Notes: a model not told the origin generated them from the sequence alone. DNA of 64,000 bases from Molossus alvarezi (GCA_037176705.1 CM073899.1:5642001-5706000); one strand, 5' to 3'. Positions 25,440 through 38,506 are shown, counted from the stretch's first letter. A program made the numbers and translations.

Positions 25440-28400
25440 TCTATATTATAAAGCTAATATGTTTGCCTCATTTTTATATTACTACGAAGTTGGACATGCA
25501 CTTCCAGACCACACATGCAAACCGCTGGTGACTAAGAGAGCCGGCTGAGTGTGGGACAGTCCTGGCCTCCCACCACCGCACAGGCTGCTGGGAGAAGCAT
25601 ATGAAACCCCTCAGGCGGAGATCGCTGAGGCTCAGTACACAAGAGTCAGAATGTACCCAACGCTCCTGCTGGGAACAGATCTTGTCTCTTTATCACCATG
25701 TGCATTGGGCAATCTTCAGCCTTTGCTTTTGGAAACCCTGGTATGGATCAGCACCACGATCAGTAGTTCCAGCCGCTGCCCCATGTCACCCGCACGGCTA
25801 TGAGACTCCCAACAGCGATGTTTATTGCCAGCATCCAAATCACGTGTGTCTCAGTGTTGAATAGTTCTGTAGTCCCAAACCTAGCAAGGCCGATGCAGTG
25901 CGATGAACAGTGGGGACAGAGCGTGGCTGGCGGTCTCCGTTCCGTGTGGGCACCGTGGGCTCACTGTCGAGGTCTGGTTGAACCCATGGGCTGATCTGTA
26001 AATTTCTTACTACTCTATGTTCCATGCTGTGAAGGCTTTTACTGTCAATAATATCCGTAAAATAGATTCTGCACAGAAAAATGGCATTTTTACCTTTAAA
26101 TCCATTTTTCATGCTTACATTTGACATTTGAGTGAGGTTGGGGTACTATGTGATGATGTTTCGCCAGAGTGCTAAGGATATCACTGGACTTGCCTCAACT
26201 AATTATCTCCTTCCTGATACTTCGAAGAGGTATGTTCTCATAAAGCAAAAATCAAAGGCAAAAATAACCACACAACAACAGCAAGGAAAATTTATTAGTT
26301 TGGAATTTGGCTTCGAGCCACAGCAGAAAGCCCCAGTAAATTGAGCCAAACACATTAAAGGCTCCGTTTTCTTGAGTTTGTTCAGGCTTGAACAGCCTCA
26401 GGCTGGCGCGGGCTCCAAGGTTGCCCTCACCCTTCTATGTCCACTGTGAAGGCAGTCCTAGGACTCCGCTGGGCGCTCACAGGCATGGAGAGACAGGGCC
26501 CAGCTGGCTCTGCTGGTGTTGCTGAAGCGAACTTGTCCTTGTGCCCAGACTTTGGGGAGAATCGACGGGGAGGGCGGCCCCCACCCCCCTCACCTGTCCT
26601 GGTCCTGTCGGTCGGCGAGCCGATGGGAAGCAAGGCAGAGGCCTGTGGAGACCTGCAGCCCCTGAAAAACTCTGACCCTGGAAAAAGCAGCTGACTCTGT
26701 ACCCTATGCTCTTACCAGGTTCGAGGTGGAAGGTGATGGATTTAGCTTTGGACAGGCTGAATTTGAGGGGCATCCTGGGAAGATTCCAGGCAGGTCGTCG
26801 GACTCGTAGGTGTGACATTCAGGAGGAAGATGCAGGTTGGAGCAGTAACTTGGGAACCACTGAGTGCTGGTGATTAGGATGCTGGCGACTGATATTTAGA
26901 GGTTTATCCAGGACAGCATGTGTTACAAGGAGAGAGGGGTCATGGGCACACTCCAGGGGAAAACCAGCATTTAAAGACTAGAAGAGATGAAAACACTTTT
27001 TAAGGAAATAAAGAAAGAGGGTTGTCATGGAAACCTTGGGAAGGAAAGACTTTAAAAACAATGGAGAGTGCTCAAGAGAGTTAATCCCTGTGTGGGGTCA
27101 ATATGAAGACGGACAGGGGCTGAATCTGGAAATGAGCAGGACCGGCTCCAGTTGGCAGTGGCGGCAGACGTCGGGTCCCCGAAGCGGTGAACGCAGATTG
27201 CTCGTTCAAGAGGCGTGTGGTCGAAGGTGACAGCAGAGTCCCTCTGAGCTGGAGCAGACCTCGGGCCACGGGGATGTTCTGTGAAATGGGAAAGGCACCA
27301 GCACAGGTGTCTGTGGAGGAGGAGTCAGTGGGGAGGAAACCTTCAAGACAAACGAGAGGGCAAAATCGAGGTCCCAGAAGCTAGTAGGAGTGTGAGGGCC
27401 GGTGGAGGACTGGGTGCAGACTGCAGCGGGTGGGGTGGGGGTGGAGAACTGAGGTTTTCGAAATGCCCGACCTCCGGTTTGGTGAGGTCGCGGTCAGATG
27501 TCTGATTCCCTGGTTCTGCTCTTAGGAGGGATGCCAGCCCTGCATGCCTCCCTCACACCAGCCCAGGATGGTGGCCAGGCTGTGTCTGTGCATTTGATCC
27601 GTGGCTGCACTCCAGCCTTTCTTGTTTGTGGGAGCAGTCTGCCCGCAGGGCACACCCGTCCTCCTGCTCACCCTCACCTTGTCCCAGGCCGGGACCGTGG
27701 GCGTGTCACCTCACACTGAGGTTCACCGTTACAAAGCACCTGTGGCTGACAGACACAGGCCGTGACCTCCAGCTCTGTAAGGGATAAAAAGGGCACTTTA
27801 GTCTGTTATTCCTTTATTTCTTTTCTCAATCGGATCAGTATTAGATGGAAGAAGAGTGTCATCTATGGGTCCCGTAATCATTTACTCACCAAGGCGAGAC
27901 TCAGATGCTCATGCTTGAAACGGGATGCGGGTGCCCCGCTGGGGACGGTACTGCCCAGCCCCTTGCAGGTGGTGTGGCCCTGGGACTTGGAACCACTGTG
28001 GAAAGTGACCAGAAGTGATGGGGTACCTTCCATCTCACTGCTTAGAGTTACCTTCCCCCTCTCCCGGCTGAGGACTGGGCCTGCTGTGAGCCGGTGGACT
28101 GCACAGCAGCAGCAGGTCCCGGAGGCCAGCGGGCTCAGTCCGGAGGGGGCAGCTGCCGAGTGTCCCTGTGGAGTGACTGGGCCCACGAGGCTGCTCCGCA
28201 CTCTGCTGTGGAATAAGATCTTCTCTCCTTTAAGCCATTGTGTGCTGGGGTCTTCCCTGTAGCAGCCTGGCTTTTACCCGAAAAGCCAGCATCAAGCTGT
28301 GTGGGCCTTAAATGCTCAATATAATAAGACCCGGTGCTAGATGGACTCTGAGCGACCAACGTCTCTAGCTAGAACTAAACCTCTGGGGTAGAGGCGCTAT

Positions 28401-28830
28401 TCTTTCAAAGGGAAATGAATGGCATACTTTCCAAGGTAAAGGAATGTGACAACTGTGGGTATGTTATTAATCAGTCCCAAGAGAGCTCTGCGTCTGTGCT
28501 TCCGTCTGGCAGAACAGTGGCAGAACACATGCCTGCTCGGTCCTGCGTGTGTGCCGACCAGCTTTCAGCTACGTCAGGGAAGTTTAAAGGACAAACTCTC
28601 CTGGGCATTCCGGGCAGAGAGAAGAGCAGGCACAGTGTGGGCGTGGTCCAGCGGGAGGGCAGCCAGTCCAGCACCCAAGGGTGAGGGACAGCCACGGCAG
28701 GGAGCCTGGACAGAGCGGCAGGTTCTGGAAGTCAGGGCCAGGAGCCTGGATTTCACTTTACATGATGGAAGCCAGTAGAAAGTTGTGAGTAGCTGAATGG
28801 TGAGAATACATCTGCCCTGTAAAATTCTGC
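25440..28830. other. Intergenic, no gene recognised
   Basis: Mixed to GC-rich sequence. The stretch at about 27.76-28.30 kb ends with CTTTAAGCCATTGTGTGCTG and TAGCAGCCTGGCTTTTACCC and may be an old LTR remnant, but I cannot name it. No spliceable coding pattern was seen on either strand. Confidence 0.5.
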
Positions 28831-28832
28831 TC

Positions 28833-29092
28833 TGCCCCGGCTGGGGTGTGAGGTGGTCAGAGCATCATCTCAATATGCCAAGGTTTCAGGTTCGATCCCC
28901 AGTCAGGGCACATACAAGAATCAACCAAAGAATATATAAGTAAGTGGAAAAACAGATCAATGTTTCTCTCTTCTTCTTCTCCTTCCCCTCTCCCTCCCCC
29001 TCTCCCTCCTCTTCCTCCTTTTCCTCCTCTTCCTCCTCTTCCTCCTCCTCCTCCTTCGTCTTTTTTCTTCTTCTCTCTAAATAAAAATATTT
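28833..29092 (+). mobile_element. Older bat tRNA-SINE variant with expanded pyrimidine tract
   Basis: Head CCCCGGCTGGGGTGTGAGGT, GTTCGATCCCCAGTCAGGGC, then CATACAAGAATCAACC as in the copy at 25257. Its CT-rich part (about 28966-29078) has grown into an almost pure CTT/CCT tract. Confidence 0.88.
28966..29078 (+). repeat. Polypyrimidine (CTT/CCT)n tract
   Basis: About 110 bases almost free of purines, derived from the SINE's own CT-rich region. It explains the Glu/Gly/Arg-rich ORFs read on the minus strand. Confidence 0.95.
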
Positions 29093-30210
29093 TAATTCCA
29101 CTCTGGAAATGGATGGGGAAGAAATAGAAAACCGTTAGAGGAGACATCACAGTAGCCCAGGCAAGTACCCCTGGACGGTGGCTCACATCTCTTGGGCCAT
29201 TGGGGATTTTGAGTACAAGCCCCCTTTGTCAGTAGCAAAGGGATATATGTGTGAATTGAAACTGATGAGCTCAAGCCAGCAAAGATTTCCCTCTGTCTGG
29301 CTCTCAGTAGCCCGGACGTACCTTCCTCCCGGGCTCCGGTGCTGCTGCTCCGGACGCTTTGCCAGGGGTGAGCTCAGCAACCCCACTGGGCCCTCGACCT
29401 CAGCCGCTCACTCCTGGGGACACGTCAGCAAAACGCTGGTCTCGATTCCAGTTCATCAGATCAAACACCGGCCAGCATTCTGGTTTAGTGCTTCCAAGAA
29501 GAGTTTCTGCCAAGTGCAGTCAGTACCGTGAGCTGCTCGGAGTCTCTGCGGCTGCTTGGCCCTGCGAGGCCTCTGACTGTGGTCTGTCCTCAGCCCACGG
29601 AGGGGACAACTTCCAGCATTAGCTCATCAACGTGCTGGCAGAAAGAAAACAACAAAACTGCCCAGGCAGGGTGTCTTCTGGTTGGTCCAGAGATGAGGTG
29701 CCAGGAACCAGGTGAAATGACCTGACAGCGTCGTGCAGGCCCCGACGTTATTCCGGTTGGCCTCTTTCTCTAACCTTTGCGTCTGGTACAAGCTGGACCG
29801 ACTCCTTCAGACTCAGGAGCCCTCCCTGCTCATGGTGCTCAGGCAGCACCGGGGTAGAGCAGGGAGCAGCCTGGAGATCCCACCCCACCGAGAGTTCTGG
29901 AACAGGCACTGCCCCCCACCACACCAGGCAGCTCCTGTGCAGACTTCTCTCCAGGGAAGTGCTTCGAGCACCCACTCTGCCTGGGAGCGTCGGCGTGGCA
30001 GTCCTGTGTGGACGGAAGCACAGCTGGCTGTTGAGAACAAGAGCAGCAGAGAGACAGGGGCTGGGAAAGAGTGGAAGGTGGATGGGGGTAGGAAGGCCTC
30101 TGTGAGGACGGAGAGAGCCGAGAGGCCCTGAGGACCAGGCGAGGAGAGAGGACACAGGGGTCGGCACCCTGCACTGTGTGTGGCATTCCAGACGGCACAG
30201 GCTTGGTGTA

Positions 30211-30276
30211 GGCTCCCCGGATGGTGGGGCGGGCTCCCCGGAAGGTGGGGCGGGCTCCTTGATGGTGGGGCGGGAA
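30211..30276 (+). repeat. Short tandem repeat, about 22-bp unit x3
   Basis: Three consecutive imperfect units with the core GATGGTGGGGCGGGCTCC are seen between 30211 and 30276. Confidence 0.85.
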
Positions 30277-32384
30277 GACCAGTGCTCAGGGACTTGACGG
30301 TGGCCGTGTCTTCAAGCGATGGAGAAGACAGCCTGGGCTGGGCCAGCAGTGAAATCAGACAGCAGGCGGCCTCATGCAATTTCTCTCCAGAGTTCATGGA
30401 ACTAAAGAGCGAGAACAAGAGGCAGGGAGGCTGGAAGAATAACCTCGAAGACGGCCGTTCTCCTCTGGATGAGAGGATCAGTCAGAAAGGTGTTATCCCG
30501 CCGCCACCCTGCATCTGTCTGCCCCGACGGCTATGGGAGACCCCAGACTGGGAGGCTTGTAAACAAAGGAAAGTCATTTCTCATGGCTCTGAGGGCCAGA
30601 AGGTCAAGATCCAGGTGCAGGCAGATTCGGTGTCTGGCGAGGACCCTGGCTGTGTCTCACCGGCAGAAGAGGGGCCAGCGATGCCGGTCATTGGGGCTCA
30701 TCCTTGTGACCTCACCACCCACAAAGGCTTCACCCCCATTCCATCATCTCAGGCTCAGTCTCAAGAGGAATTCAGGGAGACAGGCGTCCGGGCCGTCCCC
30801 CGGCAGCTGCCCTTTGCAGGGCCGAGCCCTGTTCGCGCCGCACAGCTCAGCGGAGAGTTGACGCGGGACCTCACATACCTGGCACAGAGCCACCGACGTG
30901 GAAGCCTGGGACTTGCACCTGGGCAGACGCAGGCTGCCCTTCTCCCTGGGCTCAGCCCTGGCACCAAACCGCCACCTTTTCAAGGGATGGAGCTACCGAA
31001 CACTGTTAGCAGATTCATGTGGTTTGAAAATTACTATTCAACATGGAACCATTCACAGCTAATTTGTGAACCTGGGAATAATATGTGAATCACATCAGGC
31101 GATTCATTTTTTTCTTAACCTTGTGTTAAGCGCCGGTGATGCACCAGGCAGCCCACAGCCCAGAGGAGAACACACCTGAATTAGCATTACCATCGGCAGC
31201 ACAGAAAAACGTGTTAGGAGTTGCATGTACATTTACTAGAACCGTGTCTGTAACTCTGGACAGTCATTGTGCCCTAAGTTTCAAGAGTTCGCCTTCTCAG
31301 AGGTGTCTGGCCCATGCTATCTGAGAACTAACCCTCCCTCGTTCTCCCGAAACGTGCTCAGAACAACTCTGACGAATGCCGAGCCTCCGTCGCCCTGCCT
31401 CTCGGGTACAGCCTCCTCAGTCCCCGTCACCGCCGCCAGGGCTGCACTCTCAGCGGACGGCATTCTGGGATATTCCAACCATTTAGAAAAGGCTTCTCTG
31501 ATGGAGAACACGGACGCAAGCCAACCAAACAATACGTCCCACGTCGTTTTAGACCATTACATAGGAAAGTTTTCCGATCAGAACAGGACGACCTTTTCCT
31601 TTGCATTATAGAGCCCGGCACCTTTATTTACATAAATCTATGGTAAAAAGACCTTTCTAGAACAGAAACGTTCAAGATTTGAGGGCTTTACTGGATAAAT
31701 TACACTGAAAGAGTTAAAACTTGCTTGCTTTTTTGGAAGATAAAATTGAAAATGTGCAGGTTACATTTTCTTGAAGAAAATAATTACAGGCTGTACTGTT
31801 GGGGAGAATGGCTTACATGTTCTTACTCAAGTCCTTTCATCTCCGAAACGAGGAAAAGGAACTGAACTTGGAAGGAAGATGACGTGGGAGTACTGCGGGT
31901 AATATTTTAAAATATAACATATTTTTCCTTTTTGTAATATCTTTTTTATGGTGAAGCCCTTTTACCATTCAAACTGGACAAGATATCCATGACTTATTAC
32001 CTCAAAAAAAGGACATAGAGAGGCTAAGTAAACAATTAAGTTTATAAATGGATCTTAAAATAACAGTGTAAACAGTCCTCTGATGACTGTGGTGGGCCCC
32101 TCTGAGGTACGCTACCTCCTCACTGCATTCTCACCCAGCACCTGGAGCCCTGGGCGCCGAGTCCACCTCTAGAACAACATGCTCTATTACATCAAGTGTG
32201 GGAGTATGTCCCAGTGGCTTAATTACTGCTAAGACTTGATTAGAGAGGCTCATGGGGCCCAACTGGTTGCCCTTACTCTGAAAGAGAAAATAAATCTTGA
32301 GCCTAGAAATTAAAGCAATATTATGTCTAGTTCATGCTGAAAATGCAATGCTACCTCTAGGTCATTACAAGTAGCTGACATGGC

Positions 32385-32585
32385 CGGAAGCATTTTACAT
32401 AGGTCATCTTGTTTAATTTGCACAACCACCCTGGGGTGCTCTTATTCCATTTTCACAGATGAGGAGACAGGCACAGGAAGGTAAATAACTTGCCAGAGTC
32501 AATCACTTATTTAGTGAACGGAAGAGTTAGGCTTCAAACCCAAGCCCATGGTTTTTACCACGTTGCTATACATTTTTGCTCCTAG
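32385..32585 (-). repeat. MIR
   Basis: Reads ATTTTCACAGATGAGGAGAC, then AGGTAAATAACTTGCCAGAG and TCAAACCCAAGCCCATGG, the reverse-orientation MIR core. The end of it (CAATAAATGCTT) runs into the minisatellite. Confidence 0.85.
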
Positions 32586-32611
32586 TTTTTGGGATATAGT
32601 AAAGTCAATAA

Positions 32612-32776
32612 ATGCTTCCCACCTGAGTGAGTGAATGGGAATGGATGCTTCCCACCTGAGTGAGTGAATGGGAATGGATGCTTCCCACCTGAGTGAGTGA
32701 ATGGGAATGGATGCTTCCCACCTGAGTGAGTGAATGGGAATGGATGCTTCCCACCTGAGTGAGTGAATGGGAATGA
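32612..32776 (+). repeat. 33-bp minisatellite, five units
   Basis: Five head-to-tail 33-bp units begin at 32612, 32645, 32678, 32711 and 32744, each opening ATGCTTCCCACCTGAGTGAG and closing TGAATGGGAATGG; only the last base of the last unit differs. Because 33 is divisible by three, the minus strand reads an 11-residue repeat (SIPIHSLRWEA), but there is no sign that it is translated. Confidence 0.98.
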
Positions 32777-34797
32777 ATGAACAACAGGTGGCCCCGTCTT
32801 CCTTAGTCAAGCGTAGGAAGCACGTGGTTCATCATCATCCCTCCCTTAGCGAAGCCGTTCATGGGAGAACTTCCGAGGAAGCACAAGTGTATTTCGTGCA
32901 ATGTAGAGTTTTGAATAGGAGTAGAAAGACTGACTTAAATGAGGAAATGACTGCGTATAAAGGAAGACATGAAAAGTCATGATGCAGGAAACAGAAACTA
33001 GAGCTGAACGTCCCTTTGCGTTGAATGTCACATGAGACTGGAGACAGGCTGCACACCTCTCGTCGGGGTAGGTTATCTGACTGCAAAAGCAGTAAGGAAT
33101 GATCTCAGCTCAGGAGGGGATGGCGTGGACGTGTAAAGGATGGTGGCCAGAAAGCAGGGCCAGCACAGGAGCTGGACAGAGTGTGGTCACAGGCAGAGGC
33201 TGCTGGCCCCTCACCTCCTCATGTCCGGGGCGGCGGGACTCAATGGGCAGCGACTTCCGTTCTGCTCCCTGGGCAGCAGGACTCTGCTCCACGTGGCGTC
33301 TGTGGGCAAAGTCCACAGTGTGTAAAACTGAAGCGGGGATGGGGCGGCCCCTGGCACTGCCCCCACCCTGGGCCACCACAGGCCGAGCCCAGACACCTCC
33401 CCAGGAGTTTGGCCTGAAGGCCAGGGCGGGCTCGTGGGGCTGGAAGGACCGCGGGCCGTCCGTCTGTGGAGGGGCAAGCAGAGCCGGGTGGACTGAAAAC
33501 GCGGGGAGCCCTGACCTCGCGGGTGGGGCGCCTCTGAGCGCTGACCTGGGTGGGGTCACGTCTGCGCCCACTTTACCGCGATCTCCTGCAGTTCAGAAAC
33601 GAATCCTACTTCACCCCCTCGGTGTCCTGCTTGTTCTAATCCATTATGGGCATTTGTGTTATATAATTAAAGCGATTCTTATTCTTATTCTTAATTCACC
33701 GGACAGTGGATCCTGAAGCCCTGGAGGGAAGTCGGGGGAGAATGGGCGACGACACAGGTGCGCAGGAAGTCACCCGCTCCCTGCACGCGGCGTGGAGGCC
33801 CTGCGGCCTTGCGAATACACCAGAACCTGCCCGAGGTATATTTTAACTAGCAACACGATTCCTGTATTTGTTCAAACAGTAAGCTTGCTGTTCCTAGTTT
33901 TCGAAATTCTGCTTAATAAGCACTTTACCCTCTGGAGAAAAACAATGCGACCCTTTTCCTTCATAAGACTGACTCTGGCTTTTCTATTCTGCTCTTGTTG
34001 GGAACTCAAATTAGACCACAAATTACTCTTATGAACAAAAAATCCTGCTAGGCAGTAGCAGCGCCCTGACTGTGCTGAGATTTAGGGATCCTGTTGCAGA
34101 GTTCAAAGAGGGGCTCAGAGCTTTTCCCGGGACAGTGGACGACACTTTGGGACCCATTTGCCTAAATCACTGAATTGTCATCAACTTTCAGTACAGAGAG
34201 CAACCTCTCGGTTAAAACCCAGACTCCCGGGTCCCACCTCCTGCGGTTGTATTGCAGTAGGTCTGGGACAAGGACCAGGTCTGCCTTTGGAAGAAATGCT
34301 CCAGCGACTCCGACATAGGAGGCCACGGCCGCACGTGGGAAAGGCTGGGGCACGCCCCCACCTAGGAGATGTTCTGAGGGGCCCCCTGGGTTCCCTGCTG
34401 TGGTGAAACCATGGAGAGTTCCTGCAGGTGCAGAGCTGTGGGTGGTGAGCGGGGCAGGTGATCCGCTCAAACCTGGAGCTGGGAGCTGAGGAATCAGCAG
34501 TACCTGGGTCCTCCCCGTTGTCCAGGCTGTGCCGTTGTGCACGAGTTAGAATTCCCACCAGCCCCTCTGGTACCTCAGATGACTTTCAGGAGACAGCTGG
34601 CTGCCCTGCCGCCTGTGAGCTTTAAAAAAAATATGCGTGACAAGCTCTGCAAAGCCAACTATTGAGAAATGACCTTGACAAGCATGTTCCATGCGTTAAT
34701 TGTGGAAGTTTTCTCTCATTATCTGTCCTTCCCTCCATATAGCATCACATATACTGAAGAAAAGATAATCAAGCTGTTTGAATTGCAGGCAGTTTTT

Positions 34798-34941
34798 TTT
34801 TTTTTTTTAATCCTCACCCGAGGACATTTTCCCATATTTTATTCAGATAGAGTAGGAGGGAGAGAGAGAGAGAAGCATCGATGTGAAAGAGACACATCGA
34901 GTGGTTGCCATCCACACAACCCAACCAGGGCCGGGGACATC
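34798..34941 (-). mobile_element. 5'-truncated bat SINE, hairpin-tail type
   Basis: Only the 3' part is present: poly(T), ATCCTCACCCGAGGAC (hairpin), the purine-rich stretch and the sequence up to CCAGGGCCGGGGACAT; the tRNA-like head is missing. It is still flanked by the TSD CAGGCAGTTTTT at 34786-34797 and 34942-34953, so the truncation happened at insertion. Confidence 0.95.
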
Positions 34942-35544
34942 CAGGCAGTTTTTGTAAATTAAGAGTTGTCCCTGTAACACACACAGATACAGACTATTTG
35001 TGGAGAAGTTTCCTTTAATGGGACTTGTGTGAGGACGATAGTGTTGCCCCGGAGTCTACAAGAGCTGGGTGAGCGGGAAGTGACCTTCTCGTCCACTGAT
35101 GGCCCCTTGGGTGGCTGTGCGCACGAGCCCTGTGATGGGCAGAGAATGTCCCTGGGAGATGGTGTCAAAGGTGCACACTTGAGGTCTGGCCCAGGCGTGT
35201 CCCAACCACGAGCCTGGGTGAGTAGAGTTGACCTGTGTGCTCCCTTGTTTGCAGATCATGTCTTCACTATCCGTTCTCTCATCATCTTTTGTGCATTTAG
35301 TTCGCACCTGCAATGTGCCATGCTGACTGTGGAAGGCGATGACGGTGGCAAGGTGGGGAGGTGTGGGTGAGCGCCCTGTGGGTTCTCTTCCAGGCGAGAT
35401 CACAAGAGTAAACATTATTCATGAATGGGGTGCCACAGAAATGTAAGTGAGAATTTTGTCTCTCACGCCCTGGCTCTGTCTCTCGTGGAAGTCAGTGTCG
35501 GAGGGACCTGTTTGAAGGGACTTGTAAATACAGATCTCTCTCCA

Positions 35545-35660
35545 ACACTGGATGCGATATTTAAAGATTAGAAATAGCCACACATCTATCAAGGGCGAAC
35601 CGATTAAATAAATACGGTGTGTCTACATACAGAAATTCAGAATAATAAATGATGAGAATA
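35545..35660 (+). mobile_element. L1 3' fragment
   Basis: ATCTATCAAGGGCGAACCGA followed by TTAAATAAATACGGTGTGTC has the phrasing of old L1 3' ends. Short and diverged. Confidence 0.5.
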
Positions 35661-35674
35661 CATACCTCTTGCAC

Positions 35675-35870
35675 ATGTACTGGGTGCCAGCAATGAGCGT
35701 GAGTGGTTGTATATACATTAAATTGCTTAATCATGACAACACCCCATGGGGGGACTGAAGAACAGAAAGGTTGAGTAACTTGCCCAGAGTTTCAGGGCTG
35801 CTGAGTGATGGAATTGGGATTGGAACCCAGTCCTTCCAGCAGAATGACCAAGAGCCTCTGTGTGTGGCGG
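35675..35870 (-). repeat. MIR
   Basis: TTGAGTAACTTGCCCAGAGT and GATTGGAACCCAGTCCTTCC mark a reverse-orientation MIR; the left end has GTACTGGGTGCCAGCAATGA. Confidence 0.85.
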
Positions 35871-37992
35871 AAGGAGACCCTCCAGGAAATTATGAAATGC
35901 AGACTGTACCATTTCTGAAAAGAAGGAAGGGAGGGAGGGAGGGAGAGAATCTTAATAGAAAACACGGGTGTGTGTTCAGAGTCTCTCTGGAAGGACACAG
36001 GACAAGTGATACTTGTTTTTTTCTGGGAGGGGCTCCGGGTAGCTTGAGAACAGACAGAAGACTTCACAATCAACCTCCCTATGTCCTTTGATTTTTGTGC
36101 CATGAGCATACATTACCAATTTAAAAGTAGATAGACTTTAAAGCCTTATGCATGTTCTATAACGAATCCTTCTAAAGCACACAACGACCTTGCAGTGCAC
36201 ATCATATCTCCCAGCCGATCGAGTCTGCAGTCCCAGGTGTGCGCCAGGCTGGAGGACTTCACTGCAGAGTGTGCACCCTGCCTCAGCACACACCTGGGCA
36301 GCAAGCCTGCCCCACACACCTGCCCCACACACCTGCCCCAGCAGCCACTCCCGGGCCACCCAGAAGGGCCTGCCCGGGCCCCCAGCCAGCACTGGAGAGC
36401 TTAGGAGCAAAGAGGAAGGGGTCACCTAGTGACAGGCACAGAGAAGCTGTCTATTAAATGTTTTTTGAATGAATAAGAGCAAAAAGGGAAGAAAGGAAAA
36501 AAAGTAGTTGTATAAATGTATGTGTCCCCTATCTGCGCTGCGGTGACACTGATTTTTCACCCACATCTCATAAACTGGCTCTATGTTCCCTGTGAAACAA
36601 AGTCCCCAGAATGATTTGAGCAAAAGCCATTAACTTAAAAGTCACCAATCATCCAGAAAGTTCCATCCACTCATCTCCCTGGTGGGTGGGTGCCTGTGGG
36701 TATGGAACAAGATTTTGACTTTATCATCGTGACTTGTACTGTTTATCTGATCCATAAAAATCTTTGAAAATGATAAAGGTGAAACACCAAGTTCTACTTA
36801 GAACTGTACTTGTAAATAGGGACATGTAGGACCTGACGTTGAGACAGAGAGTTTGTGGTTTCAGGATCAGCCTGGTGCAGCGCCTGAGGACAGGCAATGC
36901 AGCACATGTCCTGATGGGACCTAAAATTCAGGGTGACGCTGACAGGTGCCGTTGCAAACAAGTCGACATTTATGTCTCCATCGTCCTCCCTTTGAGGACA
37001 GCCAAGCCCCCAGTCCACACGGTCACGATGGGCTGGTTTACTTCTGTGACCAGGGGAGGATCGAAGGAGACAGAGGTGCACATGCGGACACAGGGGAGAC
37101 CTATAAATACTTAGAGTTGGAGGAAGAAATGCAAATCGGAAAGAAATGAGGTAAAACTAAAAAAGACAAAGGCACTTGGATGCCACCTTATTGCTGGCGA
37201 GGAGCGTCAATGACTTAGAGCAAGGAGTCAGGTTGTGACTGGAAAGAACAATGTGTGATGCAGTGATGAGTTACAGTGACAACCCTGAAGGTAGGAAGAA
37301 CAGCAGAGGACATTGCCAGAGTCCAGGGAAGAAATTACGTGTCTGCATTAACACAGTTGCAGTGAGTATAAAGAAAAATGCTAGATTTTAAAATATTAGG
37401 AATCTAATCAATAAGACTTGACCACTGATGGGATATTGGCAGTGTCTCCTGGACGGGTCACCTTGGCGCCTGCTTCTACAGGTTTTGAATGTCTCATCTG
37501 TGACATGCGTGGTACGTTCAGGTGGGGCCACCTGGGGGCAGTAAGACAAATGCCTGAAGCGCCCAGGAGAGCTGGCCCTTGGAAGAGGAGTCCCCCTGCA
37601 GAGATCAGGGGGACCGGGAGAGCCCGAGCCGCATGGAGCACACGAGGACAGGCAGTGGGTGAGGACGGGCACGGAGTTCTGCAGCTTCGAAGAGCTGGCA
37701 GGTGGTAGAAGGAAGTCGGAGAGAAAGGCCAAGGGTGAGTGGGCAGAACACAGACTTTCTGGGGGGCTCGGTTCCATTATGACTGTGCACTCTGTTTCGG
37801 ACTGAGAAACAGTCCACAGATTAAAGTGTTCTCTGTGTTCCCGATGACCTCCCTGATGCTTTCCAGAGCCCGGCGAGCCCACGTAGTGGCAGGTCGTACT
37901 GCGTCGTTTGCCAGGAATTATACAATGCCCGTGAACCACACTCCCCAAGGTAAGTGCATCACCCTTGCCCTTGCGGTGGTGTGGTCTAATAT

Positions 37993-38036
37993 GGCATGGC
38001 GTGGCGTGGCGTGGCGTGGCGTGGCGTGGCGTGGCC
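37993..38036 (+). repeat. (GTGGC)n pentanucleotide microsatellite
   Basis: About eight consecutive GTGGC-type pentamers, bordered by ATGGC and GTGGCC variants. Confidence 0.95.
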
Positions 38037-38506
38037 TGTTTGGGAAAATGTGTGATGAGCAAAACACTTGAACACAAAGCAGTGAGGGTCTCGGTGTAAA
38101 CCATGCTGTGCTGGGTGAATGCCAAAGAAAGACGCCTCCTTCCCCGCCCGGTTCTCAGACGTTGTCTGTAGGATAAACTAATTATGACTATGAATAGGAA
38201 AGATGGTAAAGAGCCATCTAATCCACAGAGACGTAAGCCAGAGGGGAGTTTGTACCTCGTGGAGAGAACCTGTCCGTGCCCCGCAGACAGCCCTGTCCTG
38301 GGAGGCAGCTCGACTTGGCGGAGTATTTTGTAGGAAGGAACTAGCCTGGGTGAGCCGCATGCGTGTGGGTTTCGAGGGGCGATGATTTCCCAAATGACGT
38401 TCTCAGAAGCTAGTCTTTCTTCTCCAAAGTCAGAGCAGATGCATTATCCCTTCCTTCTGACACACAGAGGGGAGTCATTTCTTATTTAGGCAAAAGTGAT
38501 GTTATC

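Larger units (their letters stand above)
29100..34785. other. Intergenic, no gene recognised
   Basis: GC-rich to about 31 kb, AT-rich at 31.6-32.4 kb, GC-rich again at 33.1-33.8 kb. It contains a short tandem repeat at 30.21 kb, a MIR at 32.39 kb and the 33-bp minisatellite at 32.61 kb. The 302-codon ORF at 30180-31088 includes a stretch (about 30.55-30.75 kb) with the phrasing of an old dispersed repeat (GGTCAAGATCCAGGTGCAGG, then CAGATTCGGTGTCTGG), so it is probably not a gene. Confidence 0.5.

Noticed and set aside
30180..31088. 302-codon plus-strand ORF in the intergenic interval
   Set aside because: It runs through a tandem repeat and old-repeat-like sequence and shows no domain. No splice or conservation evidence is available.
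37388..38125. 245-codon minus-strand ORF
   Set aside because: Includes the translated (GTGGC)n microsatellite and mixed sequence; no family resemblance.
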